Notes under the pieces: model-generated
Seen by the model: the letters and a program-made list of their open reading frames with translations, nothing else
What the model was told of the DNA's origin: nothing
Database searches by the model: none
Program-made: the position numbers and the translations under genes
Origin: Serratia symbiotica (Periphyllus acericola)
GTDB lineage: Bacteria > Pseudomonadota > Gammaproteobacteria > Enterobacterales > Enterobacteriaceae
Reading direction: 5' to 3'
NCBI RefSeq assembly: GCF_964019515.1
Contig: NZ_OZ026452.1
Location: 1,798,001-1,862,000, forward strand
Length of the DNA: 64,000 bases
In this document: positions 9,640 to 21,187 of the stretch, piece after piece
How positions within the stretch are numbered: position 1 is the first letter of the stretch
Layout of the letters: every line of letters starts with the position of its first letter

Positions 9640-9895
9640 TCTTTTGATGAGGGTACTATTCGCTTAGACGCAAGTTTTTTAAAGTGCGGAGAACCCTGTT
9701 GATACCGATTTTTAAGGGTCGTTGCTATATCGCGAACCCCAGCGCCGTTGAAGGCCATATCAACGATTGGCTCTTTAACGTCGGGCTTCCTGGCCTGATA
9801 TGTGTAGTTGGGCTGGGGAAACGCTTCTAGCATTTAGGGTTCTGACTATCACGGTGAACCAGAGCAGAAGCACAATGGGGACGATGAACCATTAA
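9640..9895 (-). mobile_element. IS1-family InsA-like remnant
   Basis: Minus-strand frame: VHRPHCASALVHRDSQNPKC (zinc-ribbon part), then QPNYTYQARKPDVKEPIVDM, AFNGAGVRDIATTLK and, after a frameshift, KKLASKRIVPSSKE. This follows the InsA order (zinc ribbon, FTYTA...KIIDMAMNGVG, helix-turn-helix). Truncated and broken. It lies directly downstream of lpxK, where ycaR/kdsB would be expected. The stretch 9441-9639 shows nothing recognisable. Confidence 0.7.
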
Positions 9896-9967
9896 CGCAG
9901 GTCATGATGAACCTAAAAACCGGTATTGTACAGCAAATTAAGCCAATTAAAGGCATCAGCAATGATG

Positions 9968-10948
9968 TCAATTAATCAGCAGGTTTTCAATTTTTTTCAG
10001 CAGTTTTTCCGCCTCGACGGATGGCAATACCGCATCAACTGGCAGATACCACCAGTTGGGCTGAGCAAAAGCATGGCATTTTACCGCATCCTTTTCCGTG
10101 ATCAACAGCGTTTGCCCTACTGGCGTTAGCGCCGACAGTGACGCCAACTGGTACTTCTGATGATCGGCAAATGCCACTTCTTGTTCGACATCAGTTCCCA
10201 GCTTGTCCAACATAGCGAAAAAACGTGGTGGATGACCGATACCCGCCACCGCCACCACATTTGTTAATTCAGCCACTGGACAACGCTCGCCACTGAGCAT
10301 ATTCACCGCCTCACTCGCGCGCAGGCGCATAGCGATTTCCCCCACCTGCGCCACGCCGCCGTTGGCAATGCACGCGTCCACGCTATTGAGACGCGCTGCA
10401 CGTTCACGCATCGGCCCTGCCGGTAGCCACCAACCGTTACCAAAGCGACGTACGCCGTCGATCACGACCAGTTCGAAGTCACGCTGCAACGCATAATGCT
10501 GTAAGCCATCGTCAGTGATCACCACATCAAGCTGATGCTGCTGTAGTAATGCCTGAATCGCATCAGATCGTTTAGGTGCAATAGCCACCGGTGCGCCGGT
10601 ACGCTGATAAATAAGCACAGGTTCATCACCCGCCTCATGGGGGGAGGTGTTCTGACTAAGCACCAACGGATAAACCGCAGATTTACCGCCGTAACCGCGT
10701 GATACTACACCAACCCGGTAACCTCGTTGCTGCAATTGCTCCACCAACCAGATCACTATCGGCGTTTTGCCATTACCACCAGCGGTTAGGTTGCCGACTA
10801 TCACCACCGGAACCGGTGCGCGCCAGCTTTTACGCAGGCCGCAACGATAACTAAAGCGGATAAGCGTACTGACTAGGCCATACAACCAAGACAACGGCAG
10901 CAGTATCAGATAAAGCAGAGAGCTACCTGACCAGACGCGGTCAATCAT
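9968..10948 (-). CDS. lpxK: Tetraacyldisaccharide 4'-kinase
   Basis: LpxK is an inner-membrane-associated kinase adding the 4'-phosphate to lipid A disaccharide, the sixth step of the Raetz pathway. 326 residues, as usual. An N-terminal hydrophobic helix ([20 protein letters not shown]) precedes the P-loop [11 protein letters not shown] at residues 52-62, then VVSRGYGG, and [20 protein letters not shown] with the DDGLQH catalytic signature. It overlaps msbA by 4 bp (ATGA), as in E. coli. The two act in sequence, LpxK making and MsbA flipping lipid A. Confidence 0.97.
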   Translation of the reverse strand: MIDRVWSGSSLLYLILLPLSWLYGLVSTLIRFSYRCGLRKSWRAPVPVVIVGNLTAGGNGKTPIVIWLVEQLQQRGYRVGVVSRGYGGKSAVYPLVLSQNTSPHEAGDEPVLIYQRTGAPVAIAPKRSDAIQALLQQHQLDVVITDDGLQHYALQRDFELVVIDGVRRFGNGWWLPAGPMRERAARLNSVDACIANGGVAQVGEIAMRLRASEAVNMLSGERCPVAELTNVVAVAGIGHPPRFFAMLDKLGTDVEQEVAFADHQKYQLASLSALTPVGQTLLITEKDAVKCHAFAQPNWWYLPVDAVLPSVEAEKLLKKIENLLIN

Positions 10949-12696
10949 TCTTGACCAAATTGCAAACGATACAATTGCGCATAGACACCTTGCTCGTCGA
11001 GTAATGCAACATGTTCACCACGTTCAACAATGCGACCTTCCTCGATCACCAGAATTTCATCCGCCTTTTCAATCGTTGACAAACGGTGAGCGATCACCAA
11101 TGAAGTGCGATCTTTATGCAGTTCGTCCAACGCCGCCTGAATAGCGCGCTCAGACTCAGTATCTAGTGCTGAAGTTGCCTCGTCCAGGATCAGGATCGGG
11201 CAATCACGCAGCAATGCACGCGCGATGGCGATGCGCTGGCGTTGACCACCGGACAGCGTTACGCCGTTCTCACCGATTACCGTATCCAACCCATTATCCA
11301 TCTTATCGATAAAGTCCATCGCATAGGCCATACGCGCCGCTTTCTCGATTTCTTCGCGGCTATAGCGTGCTTCATGTGCGTAAGCAATATTATTAGCGAT
11401 GGTGTCGTTGAACAGATGAACGTTTTGCGAAACCAGCGCTACCTGATCCCGTAGAGAAGCCAACGTATATTCACGCAGGTCATGCCCATGCATCAGGATC
11501 TCACCTTCCTGAATATCGTAAAAACGGGTCAATAAGTTGGCAATTGTCGACTTGCCTGAACCGGATCGGCCTACCAATGCCATAGTTTTACCTTCCGAAA
11601 TGCTCAGGTTGATATTACGCAGCGCCGGAATTTCTCTACCTGGGTAATAGAAGGTCACGTTACGGAATTCGATATCGCCTTTCGCACGCGCCACTTGACA
11701 AGTGCCGATATCTTTCTCCTGCTCCATATCCAAAATTGAGAATAAGGTATGACAGGCCGCCATACCGCGCTGGAACTGGGCGTTGACGTTAGTTAGCGAT
11801 TTCAGCGGACGCATCAAGGCGATCATGGAGGAGAACACCACGGTAATAGTACCGGCGGTAAGTGTTTCCATCACACTCGGGAAGCTGGCGGCATACAGTA
11901 CAAAGGCCAAGGCTAAAGAGGCGATCAGTTGGATAATAGGGTCGGAGATGGAGGAAGCGGATACCAACTTCATGCCCTGTTGGCGCATGCGATTGCTAAC
12001 CGAGTTGAAGCGATCGGTTTCGACCTGTTGCCCGCCAAAAATCAATACCTCTTTATGCCCCTTCAGCATTTGCTCGGCACTAGTGGTCACTTGCCCCATA
12101 GTATTTTGCATGTTTTTGCTGATATTACGGAACCGCTTGGACACGATGCGGATCGCAATTGACACGATAGGTGACAGCACGATCAGGATCACCGAAAGCT
12201 GCCAGCTGTAATAAAACATCATACAGAACAGTGCGATAATCGATGCGCTTTCACGCACCACAATCACCAGCGCGCTGGAAGAGGATGATGCTACCTGCTC
12301 TGAATCGTAGGTAATGCGGGACAACAACGTGCCAGTAGACTGTTGATCAAAGAAAGAAACCGGCATTCTCATCATGTGGCAAAATAGACGGCGGCGCATA
12401 TGCATCACCACCATGCCGGAAACCCAGGAAATGCAATAGCTGGAAATAAAGCTGGTTGTACCGCGCACCACCATCAAACCAATAATGGCCATCGGCATCC
12501 ACTGTAGGATACTATCCTCGGTTTTTCCAAAACCGTCGTCCAATAAAGGTTTAAGCAAAGACAGCATAAAGGCGTCGCTGCCCGCGTTCACAATTAATGC
12601 TAAACCAGCCACAATCAGGCCGGCCCTAAAAGGCGTGATCATCGGCCAGAGGCGACAGAAAGTCTGCCAGGTGGAGAGATCATTATCATTCATCAT
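10945..12696 (-). CDS. msbA: Lipid A export ABC transporter MsbA
   Basis: MsbA flips core-lipid A across the inner membrane. 583 residues (family about 582). The N-terminal transmembrane domain includes [20 protein letters not shown] and [16 protein letters not shown]. The C-terminal ATPase has Walker [10 protein letters not shown] (about residue 377), Q-loop [10 protein letters not shown], signature [16 protein letters not shown], Walker [13 protein letters not shown] and the H-loop [15 protein letters not shown]. Start at 12696 aligns with the E. coli N-terminus ([13 protein letters not shown]). Co-transcribed with lpxK. Confidence 0.98.
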   Translation of the reverse strand: MMNDNDLSTWQTFCRLWPMITPFRAGLIVAGLALIVNAGSDAFMLSLLKPLLDDGFGKTEDSILQWMPMAIIGLMVVRGTTSFISSYCISWVSGMVVMHMRRRLFCHMMRMPVSFFDQQSTGTLLSRITYDSEQVASSSSSALVIVVRESASIIALFCMMFYYSWQLSVILIVLSPIVSIAIRIVSKRFRNISKNMQNTMGQVTTSAEQMLKGHKEVLIFGGQQVETDRFNSVSNRMRQQGMKLVSASSISDPIIQLIASLALAFVLYAASFPSVMETLTAGTITVVFSSMIALMRPLKSLTNVNAQFQRGMAACHTLFSILDMEQEKDIGTCQVARAKGDIEFRNVTFYYPGREIPALRNINLSISEGKTMALVGRSGSGKSTIANLLTRFYDIQEGEILMHGHDLREYTLASLRDQVALVSQNVHLFNDTIANNIAYAHEARYSREEIEKAARMAYAMDFIDKMDNGLDTVIGENGVTLSGGQRQRIAIARALLRDCPILILDEATSALDTESERAIQAALDELHKDRTSLVIAHRLSTIEKADEILVIEEGRIVERGEHVALLDEQGVYAQLYRLQFGQE

Positions 12697-12731
12697 GCAA
12701 ATACCAGCATCGGAAGAAATAGCGGCTTATT

Positions 12732-14751
12732 TTACTCATTATTACCCTCTACGCCAAATCGCTGGTGATACCAACGGGGCATTAATTGTTCACGAAAGTC
12801 TTTAATTTGCCAATCGTTGTCGAAAAAAAGCACCGATAACTGGCCTAAGTAGGAAGTATCGCGCCATATGATGCCATTTGCCAGATATCTGGCGACAACC
12901 TTCACCGCAGGTAATCGCCATTTGTGGTAACGAGATGCCAAAGCCAACGCTGCTTCAGGTGCAACCGCACGAAAAAAAGGCGGCAATGAAGAGGTTTTAC
13001 TGCCGTGGTGCGGAACTTGCAGTAGGGTAACACCGCCAGCTTATCGCGCTGTAACCTGAGCAACTGTGCCTCCGCTTTCTTTTCCACGTCACCAGTCAGT
13101 AATAAGCTAAATTGGCCGCCATCCACGCGGATCACACAGGAGTCATCATTGATCGGTCTTTTCAGCGCTTTCGGTGGCCACAACACCTCAAATTGCAGCG
13201 ATTGCCACTGCCAGCTTTCTCCGGCTACGCAAGGTAAATGGCCTGAGTTAGGTATCTGGCTGCGTACTCTCGCCTGTGGAAACGCCTGCTGCACATCTTC
13301 CAGCCCACCGATATTATCAAGATGATCATGGCTAATGTATTCCAGTTCGATACCCCGCCAATTTAGCATAGGCAAAATATGGCGTTCGGCAGCACTACAT
13401 GCTGCCCAGCGATCACCAGTATCAGTACCCCTTTGCCATTTAGCTCGATCACTACCACAAGGCCATGGCCTACGTCCAGAATATCAAACCGCCAACGGTA
13501 TGCGGGTTATTTTTCGCGCCACAGCACGCAACAGATCGCTACCGTGAGCCATCCCGACGCATAACGCCACCACCCGTGAAAGCGCCAGCAAATCACCAGT
13601 AGCCAGCCCGCAGCGCTAGCCAACAATGAGGCAGCGCCCAGATCGATCCGGCCTCGCTGCATATATTGCAGTGGCGTAAAGACCCACAGCAGTGTCAGAT
13701 CGGCCAGCCCCCATAGCCCACTGCCCAATGCTGGCAAAGCACCGTAGATCACCGCCAGTAGAATCAACGGCACCGTCACTAGCGGATCGTAAAGCAGAAT
13801 TAACCCTACGCACCATAGCCACACCTGCCAAGAAACGCAGTGAACACCACGTAGACGCAGCAGCATCCACAGTGTCAATGCCAGTGCGGTGCGTATTGCT
13901 GGAGGCTGTGCGCCAGCCAGCCAAACATACACCAACGTACCAAGCCAACTGGCTATAAGAGGGAAACGGTAACCAATTGAGGTGGGCAGGCAATAGCCAC
14001 TGAGCCGCCCGCCCAAATTAGGATAGCCGCCATAGTCACATGCAAGCCTGAAATGGCCATCAGGTGCGCAATGCCCGTTTTTAGCATCAAAGTGCGCAAC
14101 GTGGGTTCCAGCAAGCCTCGTTCACCAAAGGCCAGAGCCAGTAGTACCGATTTATAGCGCAAGTCAGCCATGTTGTTCTCAACATGGCTGATAATGCGTT
14201 GCCGTCAAGCAGGCTGGCATGTTTGACTTGACCAGTCAGTGGCTGACGTTGTGCCATCGACCAACGTTGGCTGTCAAACCCACCTTGGTTCAACTTGCCA
14301 TGCACCGGCCTCATGCGCAGCCGAAGCTGCTAACGCTGTCCAGCATAAAATCGTTGTTCATCCGGCTGCAAAGTCGTGGCAAAGGCGATGGATTGGGTGA
14401 GCCAACGTCCGTTAACCTGTTCTATTCGCATCCGCGTTTGTTTGCTGGCACAGGTAGTAGAGTAGCGCCGATAACCTGTACCACTGCCGTTACCTCATGG
14501 CCACGGCTCAACCGTTTAGCTTGCCCCAGAAAATTTCCAGCATTGAAAACCGCCCACAGAAATCCCAACGATCCCAAACCGATAAATTGACAAGCGACCC
14601 GTCAGTCACGCAGCATCAGGCTGAAAGGAAAAACAACCAGCCATGTTGTCAACATATCAGGCAATTTTGGCAGTACAAGAAAGGGCAAAATGCCACAGAC
14701 AATGGCAATAACCGCCAGATCCAACGAGATTTTGATCGGCCTTTCTCCCAT
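12732..14751 (-). pseudogene. comEC: ComEC/Rec2 (YcaI) DNA-uptake channel, fragmented
   Basis: ComEC is an inner-membrane channel for single-stranded DNA uptake, about 750 residues. Pieces in several minus frames follow family order: ATG 14751 with membrane helices, TGIAHLMAISGLHVTMAAI (competence-domain signature), then further helices (WAGGSVAIACPPQL, RTALALTLWMLLRLRGVH). The beta-lactamase-like domain is ISHDHLDNIGGLEDV, SCVIRVDGGQFSLLLTGDVE, and finally GSKTSSLPPFFRAVAPEAAL to a stop at 12732. At least five stops or frame changes. It lies between ihfB and msbA as in E. coli. Confidence 0.92.
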
Positions 14752-14990
14752 TAAACAAACAATGCACAGCCGCGTATTACAGCTAGCCGACGGGATTCTT
14801 CACCTTTCATTCGGCAAGTGCTAGCGCCCTTGCGATGACTCGCGATAAACGCCGCAGATTAACGATTAAGGTTTCATTTATTGATGTTGAACCAAGGCAC
14901 TGCACGCAAGAAGAAGTCAGGTGGGAGGAGCATAAAATGACTAAACAGCAAGCAAAAATATATGGAAAAAACATATGGACAGTTCAGCGA

Positions 14991-15275
14991 TTAGCCGTAG
15001 ATATTGGCGCGATCACGTAACTCTTTACCAGGCTTAAAGTGAGGAACGTACTTGCCATCCAGCTCCACTTTATCACCTGTTTTTGGGTTGCGACCCACAC
15101 GCGGGGTACGGTAGTGAAGAGAAAAACTGCCAAACCCACGGATCTCAATGCGTTCACCATAAGCCAGTGTTACAGCCATATGTTCAAGCATCTCTTTCAC
15201 TGCATCCTCAACGGTCTTCGCAGGGATACGAGATTGCTGACTAGCAAGTCTTTCGATAAGTTCAGACTTGATCAT
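14991..15275 (-). CDS. ihfB: Integration host factor, beta subunit
   Basis: IhfB pairs with IhfA (ihfA lies at 60041 in this window) to bend DNA at specific sites. 94 residues: [23 protein letters not shown]-binding arm [20 protein letters not shown] with the intercalating Pro in RNPKTG, end [11 protein letters not shown] 15275 is preceded by GGAGGAATT, a near-perfect ribosome site; an upstream in-frame extension is not family-like. Located just after rpsA, the standard order. Confidence 0.98.
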   Translation of the reverse strand: MIKSELIERLASQQSRIPAKTVEDAVKEMLEHMAVTLAYGERIEIRGFGSFSLHYRTPRVGRNPKTGDKVELDGKYVPHFKPGKELRDRANIYG

Positions 15276-15336
15276 AATTCCTCCAAGCTTTGCAGCTAAA
15301 CTACCGTATCTGGCGGCCAGAAACCCGCCCCCGTCA

Positions 15337-17013
15337 TTACTCGCCTTTAGCCGCTTTGAAAGCTTCAGCCATTGCGTTGAGGAAGTTGTTGCCTTCTTCC
15401 TGTTTGTGGTTAACAGTTGCGATGGTATCTTTCTCATCAGCTTCGTCCTTAGCACATACAGACAGGCTTACTACGCGGTTCTTACGGTCAACGCCGGTGA
15501 ACTTGGCTTCAACTTCATCACCAACGTTAAGAACCAAAGTTGCATCTTCAATGCGGTTACGAGAGGCTTCAGATACACGCAGGTAACCTTCTACACCACC
15601 TGCTAATTCAACTGTAGCACCTTTGGCGTCAACTGCGGTGACTTTACCCGTAACAATAGTCCCTTTCTTATTAATAAACAGGTAATTATTGAAGGGATCT
15701 TCAGCCAGTTGCTTCACACCCAAAGAGATACGCTCGCGCTCTGCATCAACTTGCAAAACAACCGCGGCAATTTCGTCACCTTTTTTGTAATCACGAACTG
15801 CTTCTTCGCCCGCAACATTCCAGGAAATGTCAGACAGGTGAACCAGGCCGTCGATGCCACCATCCAGGCCGATGAAGATACCAAAGTCAGTAATAGACTT
15901 GATTTTACCTTCAACACGATCACCTTTGTTGTGAGTTTCTGCGAACTGCTGCCATGGGTTAGATTTGCACTGCTTCAAGCCCAGAGAAATGCGACGACGT
16001 TCTTCATCAATGTCCAGAACCATCACTTCTACTACATCGCCCACGTTAACAACTTTGGATGGGTGGATGTTTTTGTTGGTCCAATCCATTTCAGAAACGT
16101 GTACCAAACCTTCAACACCTTCTTCGATTTCTACAAAGCAACCGTAATCAGTCAGGTTGGTAACACAACCTGTGAGTTTTATGCTTTCAGGGTAACGTTT
16201 AGCGATAGCCACCCATGGATCTTCGCCTAGTTGTTTCAGGCCCAGGGAAACACGAGTACGCTCGCGGTCGAACTTCAGCACTTTAACGGTGATTTCATCA
16301 CCCACATTGACGATTTCACTTGGGTGCTTAACGCGTTTCCAAGCCATATCAGTGATGTGCAGCAGGCCATCTACACCGCCCAGATCAACGAATGCACCGT
16401 AGTCAGTGAGGTTCTTAACGATACCTTTAACTTCCATGCCTTCTTGCAACTTTTCCAGAAGTTGATCGCGCTCTGCACTGTTCTCAGATTCAATAACCGC
16501 ACGACGAGAAACCACAACGTTGTTGCGTTTCTGATCCAGCTTGATGACTTTAAACTCAAGCTCTTTGCCTTCCAGGTGCAACGTGTCGCGTACCGGACGC
16601 ACGTCAACCAGGGAACCTGGCAGGAACGCCCGAATGCCGTTCAGCTCGACGGTGAAACCACCCTTAACTTTGCCGTTGATAACACCGACGACAGTTTCAG
16701 CGTCTTCATAAGCTTTTTCCAGCGTGATCCAAGCTTCGTGACGCTTAGCTTTTTCACGGGATAGCAGGGTTTCACCGAAACCATCTTCAACAGCGTCCAG
16801 CGCAACGTCAACTTCGTCACCAACCTGGATTTCCAGCTCGCCCTGTACGTTTTTGAACTGCTCAGCCGGGATGGTAGACTCAGACTTCAGACCAGCGTCA
16901 ACCAGTACGACATCTTTATCGATAGCAACGACAGTGCCACGAACGATGGAGCCTGGACGGGTTTCGATTGTTTTCAGCGATTCTTCAAAGAGTTGAGCGA
17001 AAGATTCAGTCAT
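15337..17013 (-). CDS. rpsA: 30S ribosomal protein S1
   Basis: S1 brings mRNA to the 30S subunit. 558 residues from ATG 17013 ([20 protein letters not shown]), against 557 in E. coli. Six S1 RNA-binding repeats are visible, starting at about residues 18, 105, 190, 275, 362 and 449; typical blocks are [40 protein letters not shown] and [20 protein letters not shown]. The C-terminus [19 protein letters not shown] is the usual tail. An in-frame start five codons earlier is not favoured. Order cmk-rpsA-ihfB is conserved. Confidence 0.98.
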   Translation of the reverse strand: MTESFAQLFEESLKTIETRPGSIVRGTVVAIDKDVVLVDAGLKSESTIPAEQFKNVQGELEIQVGDEVDVALDAVEDGFGETLLSREKAKRHEAWITLEKAYEDAETVVGVINGKVKGGFTVELNGIRAFLPGSLVDVRPVRDTLHLEGKELEFKVIKLDQKRNNVVVSRRAVIESENSAERDQLLEKLQEGMEVKGIVKNLTDYGAFVDLGGVDGLLHITDMAWKRVKHPSEIVNVGDEITVKVLKFDRERTRVSLGLKQLGEDPWVAIAKRYPESIKLTGCVTNLTDYGCFVEIEEGVEGLVHVSEMDWTNKNIHPSKVVNVGDVVEVMVLDIDEERRRISLGLKQCKSNPWQQFAETHNKGDRVEGKIKSITDFGIFIGLDGGIDGLVHLSDISWNVAGEEAVRDYKKGDEIAAVVLQVDAERERISLGVKQLAEDPFNNYLFINKKGTIVTGKVTAVDAKGATVELAGGVEGYLRVSEASRNRIEDATLVLNVGDEVEAKFTGVDRKNRVVSLSVCAKDEADEKDTIATVNHKQEEGNNFLNAMAEAFKAAKGE

Positions 17014-17195
17014 GTTGTTAATCTTCAAGATTCTTTAGTTTAACGTCCATCCAGCATCCCGCCGAATGGGGTTGTTTTACATACCCCGCCATTGGATCCA
17101 TGCCGACAGAGTTTAGGCTATAAGGGTAAATTTTACCCACTACATTGCGGTACTTCTATGAAAAATAGGGTAAAAAACCAACAGTGCCACTACAC

Positions 17196-17885
17196 TTATT
17201 GCTGCGGTAACGCCATGATTTTCTGTACATAACCCAACGCTTGCTGGATGACTGCCCCGATCGACAAGCTGGTTGAATCCAGCACAAAGGCATCGGAGGC
17301 AGGCACCAGAGGCGCGATAGCCCGATTACGGTCACGGTCATCCCGTTCCCGTATCTCGGCTAAAAGACGTTTAAAGTTAACATTAAAGCCCCTTTCCTGC
17401 AACTGTAGCCTACGGCGCTGCGCACGCTCTTCAGCGGTGGCATCAAGGAAAATTTTAACCGGGGCATCCGGGAACACCACCGTGCCCATATCGCGGCCAT
17501 CGGCAACCAGGCCAGGCTCCTCACGAAACGCGCGCTGGCGGCGTAGCAACGCCTCGCGCACCCGTGGTAACTTAGCCGCCCTCGAAGCGGTGTTGCCGAC
17601 GGTTCCCGTACGGATCTGATTGCTGACGTCCTCACCTTCCAAAACCACCAGCAGCTTGCCATCCTGAGCGACAAAGCAAGCATCGAGATGTGCGGCCAAC
17701 GGAACCAGCGCTTCCTCAGAAGTGATATCCACCTGATGATGTAACGCCGCCATCGCCAGCACACGATAGATCGCGCCAGAATCAAGCAAACGCCAACCAA
17801 GGGATTCGGCTATGGCTTTACACAGCGTGCCTTTGCCAGCGCCACTTGGCCCATCAACGGTTATCACCGGGGCTGTAGCCGTCAT
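17196..17885 (-). CDS. cmk: Cytidylate kinase
   Basis: Cmk phosphorylates CMP and dCMP using ATP. 229 residues (E. coli 227). P-loop GPSGAGKGT at residues 12-20, NMP-binding [30 protein letters not shown], lid region [13 protein letters not shown] with [25 protein letters not shown] precedes the ATG. Upstream is a 270-bp gap to aroA with no gene. Confidence 0.97.
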   Translation of the reverse strand: MTATAPVITVDGPSGAGKGTLCKAIAESLGWRLLDSGAIYRVLAMAALHHQVDITSEEALVPLAAHLDACFVAQDGKLLVVLEGEDVSNQIRTGTVGNTASRAAKLPRVREALLRRQRAFREEPGLVADGRDMGTVVFPDAPVKIFLDATAEERAQRRRLQLQERGFNVNFKRLLAEIRERDDRDRNRAIAPLVPASDAFVLDSTSLSIGAVIQQALGYVQKIMALPQQ

Positions 17886-18159
17886 TTCTCTCTCCTTTCA
17901 GGTAGAAAACCTCACAGGAACATTGCCAGTCCTCAAATTAATATGAAGGTCTGGTTGCCAGCGCCCCTGCCGATTGCCCAATAGGGGGCAGATACTGTGG
18001 CGCAGTATACGCTGCCATGCTGTGAACTGTTACCTCGGAACGGTCTTGTTGCATAAAAATAAGCGTATAACCGCGAAAAAGCATAGAAAAATAACAATTA
18101 TTCGGCAATAAATACGATAAATTTCCACCCAAGGAGCCTTGAAATAAATGCTCTGATCG

Positions 18160-19446
18160 TTACTCCAACCGGCTGATCTGCGCTAGCTGTTCGAAATAGT
18201 CTGGGAAGGTTTTCGCTGTGCATTGCGGGTCAAGGATGGTAACAGGTGTATCCGACAACGCCACCAGCGAAAAACACATCGCCATGCGATGATCGTTATA
18301 AGTGTCGATAGCAGCGAACTTCAGCTTAGCGGGCGGCACCACATGGATAGAGTCCTCATCTTCGTCAACCTCTGCGCCCACTTTGCGCAACTCGGTGGCC
18401 ATCGCCGCCAGACGGTCGGTTTCCTTCACTCGCCAGTTATAGATATTGCGCAAGGTAGTCGGCCCCTTGGCAAACAGTGCAGTGGTAGCAATGGTCATCG
18501 CTGCATCTGGAATAGAATTCACATCCATGTCGATGCCATATAGTTCGCCATAACTACACTCGATAAAATCATCGCCCCAGGTGATGCGCGCGCCCATTTT
18601 TTCTAACACGTTGGCAAACTTGGTGTCACCCTGCACACTTTTGCGGCCGATACCGGTCACACGCACGGTGCCACCTTTAATCGCCGCTGCAGCCAAGAAG
18701 TAAGAGGCTGAAGAAGCATCCCCCTCCACTAGGTAATCGCCCGATGAACGGTAAGTTTGACGTCCCTGAACGTGGAACCCCCGATAATTGTCGTGGCTAA
18801 CTTCAACGCCAAAGCTGCGCATCAGGTGCAGCGTAATGTCGATGTATGGTTTGGAGACCAACTCACCCTTGATATGGATCTGCGTATCCTGTGGAGCCAG
18901 CGGTGCAGTCATCAGTAACGAGGTCAAAAACTGGCTGGAGACGCTACCATCGACAGTGATATCGCCTCCCAAGAAACCGCCACGCAGGCGCACTGGCGGA
19001 TAATCGGGTTGTTTCAGATAATCAATTTGCGCGCCGCCCTGGCGCAATGCGTCCACCAAGTGGCCGATCGGACGCTCTTTCATACGCGGTTCCCCCGTCA
19101 ACACCGCATCGCCATGACTCAGACACAGCGCCGCTGCCAGTGGCCGCATCGCAGTGCCTGCATTGCCGAGGAACAATTCCAAAGGCTGGTCAGCCGCCAA
19201 CGGCCCGGCAGCACCGTCAACTTGGCAGACGGTGCGATCAGCGGAAAGCCGATAGTTTACGCCCAATGCCCGCAATGCATTCAGCATATGACGCACATCG
19301 TCGCTGTCCAGCAGGTTGGTAAGCCGGGTCTTTCCCTCCGCCAGTGCCGCCAGCAGCAGGGCACGGTTGGATACACTCTTGGAGCCGGGTAAGTTGACGG
19401 TGCCATTGACCAAAGCGACCGGTTGTAACGTCAGTGAATCCACCAT
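18160..19446 (-). CDS. aroA: EPSP synthase (3-phosphoshikimate 1-carboxyvinyltransferase)
   Basis: AroA joins PEP and shikimate-3-phosphate in the shikimate pathway. 428 residues from ATG 19446 ([10 protein letters not shown]); GGAGAG lies ten bases upstream. A TTG six codons earlier overlaps that ribosome site and is rejected. Substrate-site motifs: [74 protein letters not shown] and [13 protein letters not shown]. Downstream of serC as in the classical serC-aroA operon, here separated by about 230 bp that include repeat R3. Confidence 0.98.
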   Translation of the reverse strand: MVDSLTLQPVALVNGTVNLPGSKSVSNRALLLAALAEGKTRLTNLLDSDDVRHMLNALRALGVNYRLSADRTVCQVDGAAGPLAADQPLELFLGNAGTAMRPLAAALCLSHGDAVLTGEPRMKERPIGHLVDALRQGGAQIDYLKQPDYPPVRLRGGFLGGDITVDGSVSSQFLTSLLMTAPLAPQDTQIHIKGELVSKPYIDITLHLMRSFGVEVSHDNYRGFHVQGRQTYRSSGDYLVEGDASSASYFLAAAAIKGGTVRVTGIGRKSVQGDTKFANVLEKMGARITWGDDFIECSYGELYGIDMDVNSIPDAAMTIATTALFAKGPTTLRNIYNWRVKETDRLAAMATELRKVGAEVDEDEDSIHVVPPAKLKFAAIDTYNDHRMAMCFSLVALSDTPVTILDPQCTAKTFPDYFEQLAQISRLE

Positions 19447-19584
19447 GTAAAGAAAACTCTCCAAATTCTGATGAACGGAACGGCTCCGAGAATAATGCTG
19501 GAGCTGCCTTACTACACAAGGACAATAGCGGTAAGTAGCCCACAGCTCTCAGTAAGCACAAACAGTATGCACAGGGACAATGCA

Positions 19585-19674
19585 CAGCAACTGTAGCGTA
19601 CAAGGAGTCCTTGAACAGGGTGAACCCTGCCCATGTCTAAAATGGTAAATAAAATAGCCTAATGGGATAGGTTC
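19585..19674 (+). repeat. 145-bp dispersed element, copy R3 (partial)
   Basis: TGTAGCGTACAAGGAGTCC, AAATGGTAAATAAAATAGCC and the right end CCTAATGGGATAGGTTC match the element at 48681-48825. It abuts the serC stop codon (19675) exactly and separates serC from aroA. The left end is not resolvable. Confidence 0.65.
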
Positions 19675-20760
19675 TTACCCGTGGCGGCGTTCAAAATCGT
19701 TCATAAAGTCGGTTAACGCCTGCACACCCGCCAACGGCATTGCATTGTAAATAGAAGCGCGCATGCCGCCAACCACCCGGTGACCTTTCAGCGCCTGCAA
19801 GCCGATGGCTTCCGCTTCGCTGAGGAACACCTTATCCAGCGCTGAATCTGCCAACTGGAACGGCACGTTCATCCAGGAACGGTTGGCGTGCGACACCTGG
19901 CTGTGGTAGAAATCGGAGTTATCGATGGTGGCGTACAGCAGTTCAGCCTTGGCCTGATTGCGCTTTTGCATCTCCATCAGGCCACCCTGCTCTTTCAGCC
20001 ATTTGAACACCATGCCGGAAAGATACCAAGCAAAGGTCGGTGGGGTGTTTAACATCGAATCGTTCTCGGCCAGCACGGTGTAATCGAGAATCGACGGCAC
20101 TTCACGGCGAGCCTTACCCAGTAGCTCTTCACGTACGATCACCAGCGTCAGGCCAGCAGGGCCGATATTTTTCTGAGCGCCGGCGTAAATCACACCGAAA
20201 CGGCTCACCTCCAGCGGGCGAGACAAAATGGTCGAGGAGTAATCGCCGATCACCACATTGTCACCGAAGTCCGGTATTTCATCGATAGCTACGCCGTCGA
20301 TGGTTTCATTGGGGCAGTAGTGGACATAAGCCGCGCCATCGCTGAGCGGCCACTCTTTCATCGGTTTGATACCGCTCAGGTTACCAATATGGGTTTTCAC
20401 TTCGATGACGTTCGGCGTGCAATATTTCTGTGCTTCGTTGATCGCACTATGCGCCCAATAGCCGCCGTCGATGTAGTCGGCGGTGGTTTTATCCCCAAGC
20501 AGGTTCTGCGGCAATGCTGCGAACTGTGCACGAGCACCACCATGGCAGAACAGCACTTTATAATTAGAGGGAATTTTCAGCAGATCGCGTAGATCCTGTT
20601 CGGACTGCTGGGCAACGGCGATAAATTCTTTACTGCGGTGGCTGATTTCCATTACTGAAGTACCCAGTCCGTGCCAGTTGCACAGTTCCTGCTCCGCGCG
20701 GCGCAACACTTCAGCCGGCAACATTGCCGGGCCAGAGCTAAAATTATAAACCTGTGTCAT
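19675..20760 (-). CDS. serC: Phosphoserine/phosphohydroxythreonine aminotransferase
   Basis: SerC is a PLP enzyme making phosphoserine for serine synthesis and 4-phosphohydroxythreonine for PLP synthesis. 361 residues (E. coli 362). Starts [20 protein letters not shown]; the PLP Lys is K197 in [12 protein letters not shown], with phosphate-binding HGGARAQFA and terminal [20 protein letters not shown]. Divergent from the ycaO remnant. Intact, so serine and PLP synthesis are presumably retained. Confidence 0.98.
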   Translation of the reverse strand: MTQVYNFSSGPAMLPAEVLRRAEQELCNWHGLGTSVMEISHRSKEFIAVAQQSEQDLRDLLKIPSNYKVLFCHGGARAQFAALPQNLLGDKTTADYIDGGYWAHSAINEAQKYCTPNVIEVKTHIGNLSGIKPMKEWPLSDGAAYVHYCPNETIDGVAIDEIPDFGDNVVIGDYSSTILSRPLEVSRFGVIYAGAQKNIGPAGLTLVIVREELLGKARREVPSILDYTVLAENDSMLNTPPTFAWYLSGMVFKWLKEQGGLMEMQKRNQAKAELLYATIDNSDFYHSQVSHANRSWMNVPFQLADSALDKVFLSEAEAIGLQALKGHRVVGGMRASIYNAMPLAGVQALTDFMNDFERRHG

Positions 20761-21187
20761 TTCCCCTCACCACTTTCACTCTATCTTGCCGCAAGAAGCG
20801 GCATGTCAAAATACACCCGAAGTTAACGCTCATGCTAACTATCACAGCGGTTTTATCACTCAGGTTACACGGCTGCAATGCTTATTCTTCGCTCGCAAGC
20901 TAGCACGGTGCGCAATAACAGGCTGTATGTATGCCCGTGAGCGGCGCTGGCGGTCATTGGAACGCACAGCAAGACGGTGGGTGGCCCATACCTAGGAGTG
21001 CATAAATCGCACAGCCCTTCGGGCCGCATCCCAAAAGCCGGGACTCCGCATTGTTAGGCACCCTGCGCCTTGACTACCGGCTTTTGGAACTGCGCCGCGC
21101 CACGCTCAATAACCGGACATAGCCCAGGAATACACGGAGCTTTGGCGTAAAACCCCATATCATCACGCGTTTTAGTACGCTTAAAAA
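20761..21187. other. serC-ycaO divergent region
   Basis: Holds the serC promoter side (minus) and about 400 bp with no recognisable gene. GCCGCAAGAAGCGGC (20789-20803) is a small palindrome near serC. ycaP, usually next to serC in E. coli, is absent, as are the focA-pfl genes. Confidence 0.45.

Noticed and set aside
14835-15020. 61-codon plus-strand frame between comEC and ihfB
   Set aside because: It overlaps the ihfB 3' end, has no family resemblance and no strong ribosome site.
15709-16764. Long plus-strand open frames opposite rpsA
   Set aside because: They are antisense reflections of the highly codon-biased S1 gene, with no recognisable protein.
10945-20760. Prophage or horizontally acquired block
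   Set aside because: Gene order and content match the standard enterobacterial serC-to-lpxK region; only IS scraps at its edge are foreign.
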